DNA from: Chryseobacterium gleum
Lineage (GTDB): Bacteria > Bacteroidota > Bacteroidia > Flavobacteriales > Schleiferiaceae
Assembly: GCA_945883565.1 (NCBI GenBank)
Contig: CAMCXO010000016.1
Location: 1-56,955, forward strand
Direction: 5' to 3'
DNA length: 56,955 bases
Shown here: positions 46,494 to 55,286 of the stretch, in pieces
How positions within the stretch are numbered: the stretch's first letter is position 1
Layout of the letters: each line of letters opens with the position of its first letter
Notes under the pieces: model-generated
The model's database searches: none
Told to the model about the DNA's origin: nothing
Seen by the model: the letters and a program-made list of their open reading frames with translations, nothing else
Program-made: the position numbers and the translations under genes

Positions 46494-47095
46494 TCTTTAA
46501 AAAGTAATTTTTGACTTTCTTCTCTCAAAAAATCGGCAAACCATTGGTTAAAATCTTCTTCTTCCATGGCTATATAATATCCACCATCCTCGGGAACGAC
46601 TCTAAAACCAGCGCTTAAATCATGGCTAAAAGAGATTTTTAAACCATTTAGTGCTTCGGGTAAATCATTGGATATAGCTTTTCTTAAGCTTTCTTCAAAT
46701 TGAGCAGGCAATTCCAAACTATTTGGAGATTGCCACTTCTCTTTAATTAATGAAACTATAAAATCCGAATACCAATCTTTTGAATTTAATACCTGTTGAA
46801 CAGGTTCTTTAATAATAATTTTAAATAGCCCCCTAGTGATTAAATTTTTTGCCTCTTCCCTTGCTTTGTAATAAGCAACCTTCAAGTCGTCATTCGTCCG
46901 GTTTCGAATGTTTTCTGCTTGGTCTTTTGCCTTTACCAACAAACCTTCAGCTTCCTTTATTGCACCTTGTTTTATTAAATTTGCCTCTTCACGAGCTATT
47001 TCCAGCAATTTCTCTGCCTCTATCCTAGCCTTTTCCACACCTTCGTGGTAAAGCTTTTCACTTAGCTTGTTAAGATTTTCGAAACTCTGTGGCAT
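46490..47095 (-). CDS. atpE: V-type ATPase subunit E (peripheral stalk)
   Basis: A 201-residue stalk protein. It has a long alanine/glutamate-rich coiled coil (KARIEAEKLLEIAREEANLI, repeated EA and AE hydrophobic-heptad patterns, about 15-90), then a globular domain that caps A3B3 (about 100-201). Start chosen at the ATG at 47095 (MPQSFENL); an upstream TTG would add 13 unsupported residues. It is the first gene of the operon and has no subunit G partner here. A Crp/Fnr-like dyad lies about 90 bp upstream. Confidence 0.88.
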   Translation of the reverse strand: MPQSFENLNKLSEKLYHEGVEKARIEAEKLLEIAREEANLIKQGAIKEAEGLLVKAKDQAENIRNRTNDDLKVAYYKAREEAKNLITRGLFKIIIKEPVQQVLNSKDWYSDFIVSLIKEKWQSPNSLELPAQFEESLRKAISNDLPEALNGLKISFSHDLSAGFRVVPEDGGYYIAMEEEDFNQWFADFLREESQKLLFKE

Positions 47096-47185
47096 GTCTG
47101 CTTTACTTGATTTTACTTGACTTGTTAATCGCAAGGCTAACTCAATTCGACTATGCTATTTTAAGGCTTAAATCACAGGCCACAC

Positions 47186-47199
47186 ATGACGAAGGTCAT
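47186..47199. promoter_or_regulatory. Perfect palindrome ATGAC-N4-GTCAT upstream of the V-ATPase operon
   Basis: ATGACGAAGGTCAT is a perfect 5-bp dyad with a 4-nt centre, the shape of a Crp/Fnr-family site. It is nested in an outer dyad ACACAT (47182-47187) and ATGTGT (47204-47209). It lies about 90 bp before subunit E and inside the last codons of the upstream GluQ-RS-like gene. Regulation of the pump by a redox or cAMP-type regulator is inference. Confidence 0.35.
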
Positions 47200-47208
47200 T
47201 TTAATGTG

Positions 47209-48051
47209 TTAAGAAATATCAAGGTTAGGGAGGGTTTCCATTTTCCAAATAGAATACTGTTTGATGAAATCTTGCAACCCATCGTCACTTTTTATTGATT
47301 CCCAAACCGATGGGGCATTTCGACTTTTAGAAAGTTTATTACCCCTTTGATCCAAAACCAATGGATGATGGAAGAATTCAATGCTACGGTAATGTGTTAG
47401 TTCAAGCGCTTGCGCCAACTGCATTTGTAATATGCTCATTTCCCACAAATCCACTCCCCTCACGATAGCTGTTACCCCCATAAATTCATCCCATAAAACA
47501 GACTGAAGCGCGTATGAAGCAAATCCTTCCCTCCTCCATAAAATAAAATCTTTCCTATTAAAGCTATCCCTATTCAATTCTTCAAACTCAAACATTCTTT
47601 TATATGGAAAAATAAATGGCTTACTTCTAAAACGTATTGGTAAATTAAAAAGTAATTCGGTATTGGCTGAAGATGAACATGGGCAAGGATGGCCTTGCAA
47701 ATTGTCAATGATTTTTCTAGTACATTTACATGAATAAACCAAATCTTTTGAGTACAAAAACTTCAATTTTTCCTGAATTTTTTCAGTTGTTAAACAATGG
47801 GGTTTTGATAAACTTTGATATTCAATAAACGACTTCGGACCCATACCAATTTGAATGCCTAGCCTGTCTAGTACCCTAAAAATATCTTGTAAAAATGGTT
47901 CTCGTATTCTGGTACAGTCAAAATCATCGATTCTCAACCAAATATGGTAGTTGAATGCTCTTGATAACTCATTAACCAAAAGAAAAGCAAAGGCGTTGCC
48001 TTTATGCAAATACCCACTTGGAGTTGGGGCTATTCTGATTGAACGCGACAA
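47209..48051 (-). CDS. GluQ-RS-like class I aminoacyl-tRNA synthetase fragment enzyme
   Basis: A 280-residue protein made only of the GluRS catalytic domain, as in glutamyl-Q tRNA(Asp) synthetase, which places glutamate on queuosine of tRNA-Asp. The ATP-binding HIGH motif is HKGN (PTPSGYLHKGNAFAF), the acidic stretch is LRIDDFD, KMSKS is KLSKSR, and a Cys-rich insert (YSCKCTRK to HPCPC) forms a zinc site. There is no anticodon-binding domain. It starts at TTG 48051; no ATG lies upstream of the HIGH motif and a stop lies 7 codons upstream. Function as GluQ-RS is probable, not proven. Confidence 0.78.
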   Translation of the reverse strand: MSRSIRIAPTPSGYLHKGNAFAFLLVNELSRAFNYHIWLRIDDFDCTRIREPFLQDIFRVLDRLGIQIGMGPKSFIEYQSLSKPHCLTTEKIQEKLKFLYSKDLVYSCKCTRKIIDNLQGHPCPCSSSANTELLFNLPIRFRSKPFIFPYKRMFEFEELNRDSFNRKDFILWRREGFASYALQSVLWDEFMGVTAIVRGVDLWEMSILQMQLAQALELTHYRSIEFFHHPLVLDQRGNKLSKSRNAPSVWESIKSDDGLQDFIKQYSIWKMETLPNLDIS

Positions 48052-48135
48052 AAATGAAGATTCCAGGTTTTAAAGACACCAATGAAACATTAAAAACATA
48101 ATGAAATCAATTACTGGTTTGATCGGATAACAGGT

Positions 48136-48795
48136 TTATGGATTAATCTCACGCACACACCTAATAGAAAAACCACTATTCTTAAATCCATCTACCATAT
48201 ACATGCCTGCTTCACCATTTTGGATAAATCTTCCCCAAAGGCCCTGAGTATGACTTACCGTCGAACTCCACCAATAACCCGATTGACCAAACCCTCCCAG
48301 AAAACCATCGCTTCCTATAAAACCAGATAACTGCACATTAAAATATGAAGGCAGCGAGTTATCCGTATTTTTATTCATTAAATTCATACCGGCTTCTTTC
48401 TCTCCGCCAAAACTTAAAATGAGTGCGGACCACTCTGAGTGACTGGGTAGCCTCCAATTAGTCGGACAAATTCCTTTAATTTCTAAAGCCGCATAACCAT
48501 TGTACAAAAAGCCATTTTGATTTCGGCTTTCATTAGTTGAATTTGGTAATGTATAAGCTGCTGAATTCAATTCAGACCAAATTCCTGGGTTTTTAACCAA
48601 AATAATTGAATCCCCGCTCGAGAATTTCTTCGAGCGAAGGTTTTCAACCATCCACTCTAAATCACCAAAAACATGGGTTTTATATATGTTACCTTCAAAA
48701 TCTTTGACCTGACCAAATGCATAATGGCAAAAAAGCAAGCTTACCCAAAGTAGTAAAAAAAGTAGCTTGTTACCAGTTTTGAAATAGCGATTCAT
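48136..48795 (-). CDS. FISUMP-domain secreted protein
   Basis: A 219-residue protein with a signal peptide (to about CHYAFGQ) and one Fibrobacter succinogenes major paralogous (FISUMP) domain. The marks are VKDFEGNIYKTHVFGDLEWMVENLRS, ICPTNWRLPSHSEW, the GSDGFLGGFG stretch, YWWSST and the end SIRCVRE. Such proteins are exported and their role is unknown. No T9SS sorting domain or lipobox is seen. Its first 26 bases overlap the end of the universal stress gene in another frame. Confidence 0.86.
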   Translation of the reverse strand: MNRYFKTGNKLLFLLLWVSLLFCHYAFGQVKDFEGNIYKTHVFGDLEWMVENLRSKKFSSGDSIILVKNPGIWSELNSAAYTLPNSTNESRNQNGFLYNGYAALEIKGICPTNWRLPSHSEWSALILSFGGEKEAGMNLMNKNTDNSLPSYFNVQLSGFIGSDGFLGGFGQSGYWWSSTVSHTQGLWGRFIQNGEAGMYMVDGFKNSGFSIRCVREINP

Positions 48796-49654
48796 ACCGC
48801 TGATGTTTAGGTGTAAGCGACATAACGGGTACCTCAGAATGATAAATAACCTCTTGCATATCGCTCCCCAATAAGTTCGAAGCTATATCTACAGACTCGT
48901 TTTCTTCCATTTGCATGATTAAGTCACCATCTTGATTATAGGCAAAATCCAGAAATTCCTCTATACTCTTACCTGCTTTGGGTTCAAGGATATGACCTTC
49001 AACCAAAACACCCCTCTCATTTATGAAATTGACCACTTGATTCAAGTGCTTTTGCAAGATCAAAACATCATCGGCCTTTTTTGGCACGGCAACCACGGTA
49101 ATTTTTGAATTAAACAATCGACTGAAATAAAGTGCCATACCAACTTTTTCTTTAGAACGTCTATCCAGAACCAACGGGAAAATGATATTCTTTAAGCCTC
49201 TTAACCTACGAATTCCTCGGGTAGTTATCACAGGTATTTTAGTGTTCCCTACCGTTCTGTAAGCATTTGAGCCAATCAAACGTTTTTTAAAGTTAGAAGG
49301 TCGGCCATTGGTACCCATCACTACCAAACTGGCATCAATGAGTTCGGCCACCCTTGCTATCTCTTCATAAATGGTTCCATGTGCCAACATGGTTGATATT
49401 TTAATGCCTGTTTCTCTAAATTTCTCTTCAGCCAATAACAGCAAGCGGCTTTGAATCTGTTCCTTAACTTTTTCTGAATTTCTAGACTCATCCGAACCAA
49501 AAACTCGGGTAATTAAATCATTATCTTCGATTACCGATAGTAAAACGATTTCAGAACCCATTGCAGAAGCCAATATGCAAGCCTCATCAAGTGCAATCAG
49601 CGACTGTTCACTGAATCCTACAGGCACCAAAATTTTTTTCGTTTCAACGCTCAT
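48770..49654 (-). CDS. Tandem universal stress protein
   Basis: A 294-residue protein with two UspA domains. The first keeps a glycine motif (VVMGTNGRP then LIGSNAYR; GX2GX10GS, one residue longer than the usual spacing). The second is degenerate. The start is ATG 49654 (MSVETKKILVPVGFSEQS). It overlaps the FISUMP gene by 26 bases, implying co-transcription, and is divergent from the nucleoside phosphorylase 46 bp away. This is the second tandem Usp of the window; it is not adjacent to the V-ATPase genes. Confidence 0.88.
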   Translation of the reverse strand: MSVETKKILVPVGFSEQSLIALDEACILASAMGSEIVLLSVIEDNDLITRVFGSDESRNSEKVKEQIQSRLLLLAEEKFRETGIKISTMLAHGTIYEEIARVAELIDASLVVMGTNGRPSNFKKRLIGSNAYRTVGNTKIPVITTRGIRRLRGLKNIIFPLVLDRRSKEKVGMALYFSRLFNSKITVVAVPKKADDVLILQKHLNQVVNFINERGVLVEGHILEPKAGKSIEEFLDFAYNQDGDLIMQMEENESVDIASNLLGSDMQEVIYHSEVPVMSLTPKHQRYESLFQNW

Positions 49655-49699
49655 AAAAGCTGGGGGTTAGTTTTGCGGCGCGCAAGATAATTCAATCCA

Positions 49700-50572
49700 A
49701 TGCAACAAAAACCAATAGATCCAACACGCATCATTCTTGGAAAAGAAAATCGGGTATACCATTTAGGCTTGAGATCTGAAGAAATCGCCCCGCTCATCTT
49801 TACAGTGGGCGACCCAGAACGCGTTGCACTTTTTAAAAAATGGTTTACATCCATAGAACTAGAGAGGGTTCAAAGAGAATTTAAAACCATTACGGGCATG
49901 CGAAATGGCAAGCGATTTAGTGTAATGAGCACTGGGATGGGAGCCGATAATATTGAAATTGTGATGAATGAATTGGATTTACTTTTTAACTGGAATCTTG
50001 ATAAACTCGAAAGAAGAATTGGCTCTCTTAAACCAAAAATCGTTAGAATAGGTACCTCAGGCAGTATCCAAAGCAGCTTACCGGTTGACGCGATTTTATG
50101 CAGTACTTCAGCATTCTCTTTTGATGCTGTGCATTACTTCTACCCAACTAATCTAAGTAACTCAGAGTTGTCAAAAGCACTTAGCAAGCACCTCGATGCC
50201 TGGCCTTTACCTTCTGTTTTTGCCTTCGACAACCCGGAAGCCAAAAAATTTATGCAGAAAGCAACCCATTTCTACGAAGGTATAACATATTCAGCTTCTG
50301 GTTTTTATTCGCCTCAAGGGCGGTTTTGGTTAAAAGATAAAATGCCTTGGGAGAATCTGCCGTTGCACTTAAGCCAATTTGAATGGCAACACAAGAAAAT
50401 TACCAATATCGAAATGGAAACTTGCGCTATTTACCATTTAGGAGGCATCTTTGGTTTTGAAACTTTGTCGCTATCGGCCATTCTGGCCAATCGGCTTGAA
50501 GGAATTTTTTCGACTCAACCAGAAAAAACCATTAATAAACTAATTGAAAATGCTTTTGATTTGTGCCTTTAG
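49700..50572 (+). CDS. Nucleoside phosphorylase (uridine-phosphorylase-like)
   Basis: A 290-residue phosphorylase of the PNP/UDP family. The phosphate-binding VGDPERV motif, STGMGADNIEIVMNEL, RIGTSGS and the ribose-binding NIEMETCAIYHLGG motif near the C-terminus are present. Members split ribonucleosides by phosphate into base plus ribose-1-phosphate; a uridine or purine preference is not clear by eye. Single gene; a cysteine-rich small gene follows at 44 bp. Confidence 0.88.
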   Translation: MQQKPIDPTRIILGKENRVYHLGLRSEEIAPLIFTVGDPERVALFKKWFTSIELERVQREFKTITGMRNGKRFSVMSTGMGADNIEIVMNELDLLFNWNLDKLERRIGSLKPKIVRIGTSGSIQSSLPVDAILCSTSAFSFDAVHYFYPTNLSNSELSKALSKHLDAWPLPSVFAFDNPEAKKFMQKATHFYEGITYSASGFYSPQGRFWLKDKMPWENLPLHLSQFEWQHKKITNIEMETCAIYHLGGIFGFETLSLSAILANRLEGIFSTQPEKTINKLIENAFDLCL

Positions 50573-50616
50573 CATTATGTCACTAAACAATTAGTCTTTT
50601 TTTGCATTTGTTCAAA

Positions 50617-50796
50617 ATGGAATATTTTTTTCAATGCCCTTATTGTTGGCAAACCATTTCTATGGTACTCGAGCCCAAAAATAAAATCCAGACCTACATC
50701 GAAGATTGCGAAGTTTGCTGCAATCCAATTGAAATATCTTTTTCAGGGAATTCAAACGGGTTGAGCTCATTTGAAGCCCATTCTATAGAACAATAA
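50617..50796 (+). CDS. CPXCG-motif cysteine-rich protein
   Basis: A 59-residue zinc-ribbon-like protein, MEYFFQCPYCWQTISM, then CEVCCNPIEI. The CPYC and CxxCC pairs form the metal site of the CPXCG family. The ATG at 50617 is preferred; a TTG at 50602 would add five residues. Function unknown. It lies between the phosphorylase and the OsmC gene on the same strand. Confidence 0.82.
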   Translation: MEYFFQCPYCWQTISMVLEPKNKIQTYIEDCEVCCNPIEISFSGNSNGLSSFEAHSIEQ

Positions 50797-50850
50797 TGAC
50801 ATTAACATTCAATTGCTTTAATCGCTTTGTCAAATGCATATATTTCGGCC

Positions 50851-51282
50851 ATGGAAACAAACTTTCATGAAGTAAATCTATCTTCTTTGGGTAACATGCA
50901 CTTTGATACCCAAATTATGAATCATCACATTCAATTAGCTGCTTCTCCAGCCCATGGTGGCAACAACCAAGGGCCCTCACCCAAACCTCTCCTTTTGGCT
51001 TCACTGGGCGGATGTACTGGCTTGGATGTGGTCTCTCTTTTAAGAAAAATGCGTGTACACTTCGAAAAGTTAAACATTTCTGTGAAAGGTGAACTAAGTT
51101 CCGCTCATCCACAAACCTATACCCACATTTATGTTCACTACCACCTGTTTTCTAACGAGCTTGATGCTTTAGACAAATTGCAAAAAGCCGTAAACCTGTC
51201 GTTAGAACAATATTGTGGAGTGAGCGCTATGTTGCGAAAATCTTCTGAAATAATCCCCGAATTAACCATACACAAACCCTAG
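50851..51282 (+). CDS. OsmC-family peroxide-resistance protein
   Basis: A 143-residue OsmC/Ohr-type protein. The reactive cysteine in SLGGCTGLDVV and the resolving cysteine in QYCGVSAM are both present, with the family's SPKPLLLASLGGC. It reduces organic hydroperoxides with thiol help, usually in the cytoplasm. The ATG at 50851 is preferred; an upstream TTG would add eight residues. Followed 8 bp later by the M61 peptidase. Confidence 0.9.
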   Translation: METNFHEVNLSSLGNMHFDTQIMNHHIQLAASPAHGGNNQGPSPKPLLLASLGGCTGLDVVSLLRKMRVHFEKLNISVKGELSSAHPQTYTHIYVHYHLFSNELDALDKLQKAVNLSLEQYCGVSAMLRKSSEIIPELTIHKP

Positions 51283-51290
51283 TCTATCCC

Positions 51291-53150
51291 ATGAAAAAGA
51301 TCCTCTTTTCTGCCTTGGTTTTTTGTTTAAACCTCGAACTATCTTCTCAAAATGTTCAGGCTGTAAGTACTCCGACCGAAACCAAAGTCTTAATTGACTT
51401 AAACACCTATTCTACAAATACTTTAGAAGTACAAGTCGAATTCCCAAAGAATAATCTGGAAAAAGTGCATTATTTCATGCCGAAGGTTATCCCGGGTACA
51501 TACAGCAGTAATAATTATGGCAGGTTAATCGAAAGCATTACTGCACTCGATCAAAACGGAAAATTGCTAAGCGTTAACCGAATTGATGAAAACAAATGGG
51601 AAATAAACGATGCTAAAAACCTGAAATTCTTAAAGTATCGAGTTAAAGACAGCTTCGATGACCTTGCTGATAAAGAGATTTTCAGGCCTTCAGGAAGTCA
51701 ATTCGAAACAGACTATTTCGTTTTAAATCTGTTTGCCCTGGTTGGATATATTGAGGAATACAAAAATCAACCGTACCAATTAGAAATCAGAAAGCCTCAA
51801 AACCTTTATGGATCTACAGTATTAACACGTACAAAAAGTAACACTGAATCCGACGTTTTTAAAGCCAATAGTTATTTTGAACTTCACGACAGTCCAATTA
51901 TGTATGCTAAAGCCGATACGGCTTCCGCTATGGTATTTAATTGCAAAGTTAAAGTTGCTGTGCATTCTCAAACAGGCACTTTAAATGCTCAATCTGTTTT
52001 AAAAGAATCGCGAGATGTTTTAGATGCCATTGGTGTTTATTTAGGTAGAAAACTCCCGGTAAACGAATATGTTATTTTATTGCTGGCCGAAGAACTCAAA
52101 GAGGATATTAAAGGTTACGGTGCCTTAGAACACAATAAAAGCACTTTTATTTATATGCCTGAATATGACGCAGAGGAACTTTTAGTTGAAGTTAGAAATA
52201 TAGTAGCTCATGAATTTTTACACATCGTAACCCCTTTAAACTTTCATTGCGAAAATGTACACAAATTCAATTTTTACAATCCTAAAATGTCTAGCCATTT
52301 ATGGCTGTACGAAGGAATAACAGAATATACCTCTATGTTGGTACAAGTTCGGGCAGGATTGATTAGCCCGGAGGCCTTTATGAAAGACATGGAAGAGAAA
52401 ATGGACAACAGCGACAGCTTTAATTCATTTTTACCCATGACAGTTATGAGCCGAAATGTTATTTCTTTATTCAATGACCAATACTTAAACGTATATCAAA
52501 AAGGAGCTATTTCGGGTCTTGCCTTAGATTTGAAACTGCGAATTCTTAGCAAGGGTCAATCGGGCCTGGGAGATTTAATCAATAAACTAAGCAGTGTTTA
52601 CGGACCAGATACATTTTTTGTCGATAATGAACTATTCGACATAATGGTTAATCATAGTTACCCCGAACTAAAAGAGTTCTTCGCTCGTCATTACGAAGGA
52701 GCTGAACCTTTTCCCCTAGAAGAATTATTAGCAGAAGTGGGAATTCTATATAGAGAAAGCATTATGAGCTCAATAATCGATTTTGGCGACATAGGAGCCG
52801 ATTTTGACGAAACCCAACAGCGATTATTCATCACAACTATGGATGCGCCAAGTCCCTTATCCCAAGCTCTTGGACTAAAAGCAGGAGATCGATTAGAAAG
52901 TTTGAATAAAGTTCCTTTGCGCATGGAAACGAGCAGAGAAGTTTTTAAGAATTTTTTCGATAACATTGAAGAAGGTGAGAAGGTGGAAATGGAGGTTCTG
53001 CGTTTCGATAATAAAGGGAAATGGACTAAAATTAAATTAAAAGCAATTGCGCAATCTCGTCCCAGAGAAGTTCGAAATTATATCCAATGGGATGAAAATC
53101 TTACAACCGAACAAAGTGCACTTCGCAGTGCTTGGCTTAATTTGAACTAA
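51291..53150 (+). CDS. M61-family metallopeptidase with PDZ domain
   Basis: A 619-residue secreted peptidase with a signal peptide (to about LSSQ). An N-terminal beta domain is followed by the thermolysin-fold catalytic domain with HEFLH (His307, Glu308, His311) and the third ligand Glu341 in LYEGITEY, then a PDZ domain (about 515-600) with LGLKAGDRLESLN. M61 enzymes remove N-terminal glycine or small residues from peptides. No T9SS sorting domain, so periplasmic. Forms an operon with the M13 gene 9 bp downstream. Confidence 0.93.
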   Translation: MKKILFSALVFCLNLELSSQNVQAVSTPTETKVLIDLNTYSTNTLEVQVEFPKNNLEKVHYFMPKVIPGTYSSNNYGRLIESITALDQNGKLLSVNRIDENKWEINDAKNLKFLKYRVKDSFDDLADKEIFRPSGSQFETDYFVLNLFALVGYIEEYKNQPYQLEIRKPQNLYGSTVLTRTKSNTESDVFKANSYFELHDSPIMYAKADTASAMVFNCKVKVAVHSQTGTLNAQSVLKESRDVLDAIGVYLGRKLPVNEYVILLLAEELKEDIKGYGALEHNKSTFIYMPEYDAEELLVEVRNIVAHEFLHIVTPLNFHCENVHKFNFYNPKMSSHLWLYEGITEYTSMLVQVRAGLISPEAFMKDMEEKMDNSDSFNSFLPMTVMSRNVISLFNDQYLNVYQKGAISGLALDLKLRILSKGQSGLGDLINKLSSVYGPDTFFVDNELFDIMVNHSYPELKEFFARHYEGAEPFPLEELLAEVGILYRESIMSSIIDFGDIGADFDETQQRLFITTMDAPSPLSQALGLKAGDRLESLNKVPLRMETSREVFKNFFDNIEEGEKVEMEVLRFDNKGKWTKIKLKAIAQSRPREVRNYIQWDENLTTEQSALRSAWLNLN

Positions 53151-53159
53151 AAGAATACC

Positions 53160-55190
53160 ATGAAAATTCTCCTCCGCACAATCATACTTTCAACTTTTGT
53201 CTGGTCCTGTTCACCAAAAACAATCAACAGCGACCAGTATTCATCTTCGGGATTCAACCCTGAATACTTAGACAGCAACGTTCTTCCTTGTGAAGACTTT
53301 GCTGCTTTTACGTCTAATGGTTGGAAATCATTGAATCCAATACCGGAAAGTGAGGGGCGATGGGGGAGTTTTAATGTCTTGATTGAACAAAATAATGAGA
53401 AATTAAAAAATCTATTAAATGCTTTAGAGAACAACAAATTCGAAAAAGGCAGTTATCAGCAGCTAGTTAGAGATTTTTACATTTCAGCTATGGATACAAA
53501 TTCCATAGAAATCCTTAAATTACTCCCTTTACAGCCCTTACTTAACAATGTTAAATCTGTAAAAAATTTAAAAGACTTAAATCAAATACTTGTAGATTTT
53601 AAATTGAAAAGTATAGTTACGCCTATTTCAGTATATGTCTCTCCAGATAAAAAGAAAAGCGACTTAAACGTTCTGCATATTGGCCAAAGTGGCTTGGGCT
53701 TGCCTGATAGAGATTATTATTTGCAAAATGACCCAAAAAGCTTGAATATTTTAATTAAGTATGAAGAGCATATCGCTAAAATGTTAACCCTTGCCGGAGA
53801 GCAGAATGCCAATTTAAAAGCAAAAGAAATTTTAGCACTTGAGGCGAAATTAGCCGAATTACAAATGAGCCGCACTGACAGAAGAAATCCTGAACTAACC
53901 TATAATAAATTGAATACCCATGAATTAAATCTTATTCTTTCCAATATTAATGCTGAAACCTATTTAAAACAACTCGGTTACAGTGGCGACTATATTATTT
54001 GCACCCAGCCTGATTTTTTCAAAGGGTTAAACGCTTTGCTCCAAAATACTTCATTAGAAACTTGGAAGGCTTACCTTTCTTGGCATGCTATTAATTCCTA
54101 TGCCATTGCCTTGCCGAAATCTTTTAGACAGGAGCATTTTAACTTTTTTGGAAAGTTTCTAAAGGGGTTGGAATCTGAAAAACCGAGATGGAAATTGTCA
54201 ATTAATTTGGTGGAAAATGGCTTAAGTGAACAACTTGGAAGATTATTTGTAGACGCTTATTTCTCTCAAAACTCCAAAGAGAAAATTTCGGAAATGGTAG
54301 AAAATATCAGAGCTGCTTATGGAGAGCGAATAAAAAGTTTAAGCTGGATGGGTGATGACACCAAAGCAAAAGCATTGGAAAAATTAAAAGCCTTTACCTA
54401 TAAAATTGGATTTCCTGAAAAATGGAAAGATTACAACAGCTTAATAATGGATCGAGATAAATTAATCGAAAATATGATGGCGCTTTCAAGTTATACTTTT
54501 AAGGAAAATTTAGACAAAGCCGATAAACCCGTTGATAAATCAGAATGGTATATGGGTGCCCATGTGGTTAATGCCTACTACAATCCTAGTTTCAATGAAA
54601 TCGTTTTTCCTGCAGGTATTTTACAACCGCCTTTTTTTGACTCAGAAGCCGACGATGCCTATAATTATGGCGCAATTGGTGGGGTTATTGGACATGAATT
54701 TACCCATGGTTTTGACGATCAAGGTGCTAAATACGATAAAAATGGAAATCTATCTAATTGGTGGACAACAGAAGACAGTATAAGATTTGTTGAGTTAACC
54801 AGTAGGCTTTCCGACCAATACAGCGCCTATGAAGCTTTACCGGGTGAGTTTATAAATGGCAAAATGACATTGGGTGAAAACATCGCAGACTTGGGTGGCT
54901 TAACCATTGCCTACTATGCCTATAAAAGAAAAATTAAAAACTCAGATAAATTGCCTCTTATTGATGGCTTTACCAATTACCAAAGGTTCTTTCTAGGTTG
55001 GGCCGGAGTATGGCAAGTGCATTTTAAAGAAGAAACGCTTAGAGATCGTTTGCTAACCGATTATCACTCTCCTGGAAACTTCCGGGTAATTGGACCACTG
55101 AGCAATATGGAAGAATTTGTAAATGCTTGGGGATGCAAAGCTGGAGTAGGCATGACAAAGGCCGAGAAAGACAGAATTGTTATTTGGTAA
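53160..55190 (+). CDS. M13-family metallopeptidase lipoprotein (neprilysin/PepO-like)
   Basis: A 676-residue zinc endopeptidase. Signal peptide and lipobox near Cys17 (FVWSCS), then the M13 N-terminal domain (with FAAFTSNGWKS) and the catalytic domain with NAYYNPSFNEIVFPAGILQPPFF, HEFTHGFDD (His512, Glu513, His516), the third ligand Glu573 in GENIADLGG, and the typical end terminating in Trp. The C-terminal cysteine usual before that Trp is replaced, so the family disulfide is missing. Degrades small peptides in the periplasm. Operon with the M61 peptidase. Confidence 0.94.
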   Translation: MKILLRTIILSTFVWSCSPKTINSDQYSSSGFNPEYLDSNVLPCEDFAAFTSNGWKSLNPIPESEGRWGSFNVLIEQNNEKLKNLLNALENNKFEKGSYQQLVRDFYISAMDTNSIEILKLLPLQPLLNNVKSVKNLKDLNQILVDFKLKSIVTPISVYVSPDKKKSDLNVLHIGQSGLGLPDRDYYLQNDPKSLNILIKYEEHIAKMLTLAGEQNANLKAKEILALEAKLAELQMSRTDRRNPELTYNKLNTHELNLILSNINAETYLKQLGYSGDYIICTQPDFFKGLNALLQNTSLETWKAYLSWHAINSYAIALPKSFRQEHFNFFGKFLKGLESEKPRWKLSINLVENGLSEQLGRLFVDAYFSQNSKEKISEMVENIRAAYGERIKSLSWMGDDTKAKALEKLKAFTYKIGFPEKWKDYNSLIMDRDKLIENMMALSSYTFKENLDKADKPVDKSEWYMGAHVVNAYYNPSFNEIVFPAGILQPPFFDSEADDAYNYGAIGGVIGHEFTHGFDDQGAKYDKNGNLSNWWTTEDSIRFVELTSRLSDQYSAYEALPGEFINGKMTLGENIADLGGLTIAYYAYKRKIKNSDKLPLIDGFTNYQRFFLGWAGVWQVHFKEETLRDRLLTDYHSPGNFRVIGPLSNMEEFVNAWGCKAGVGMTKAEKDRIVIW

Positions 55191-55286
55191 GCCAACTTCG
55201 AGTGTGTTTTATTCGTTGAAAATCTCACGAGTAAATCAACCAACAATTTTTTTATTCTCCTTAACCATCTGCTAGAGCGTTATCGT

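Noticed and set aside
38818-49654. One long operon from universal stress protein to universal stress protein
   Set aside because: There are gaps of 113 bp before subunit E and 84 bp before the GluQ-RS-like gene, with a palindrome in the former, so separate transcripts are more likely.
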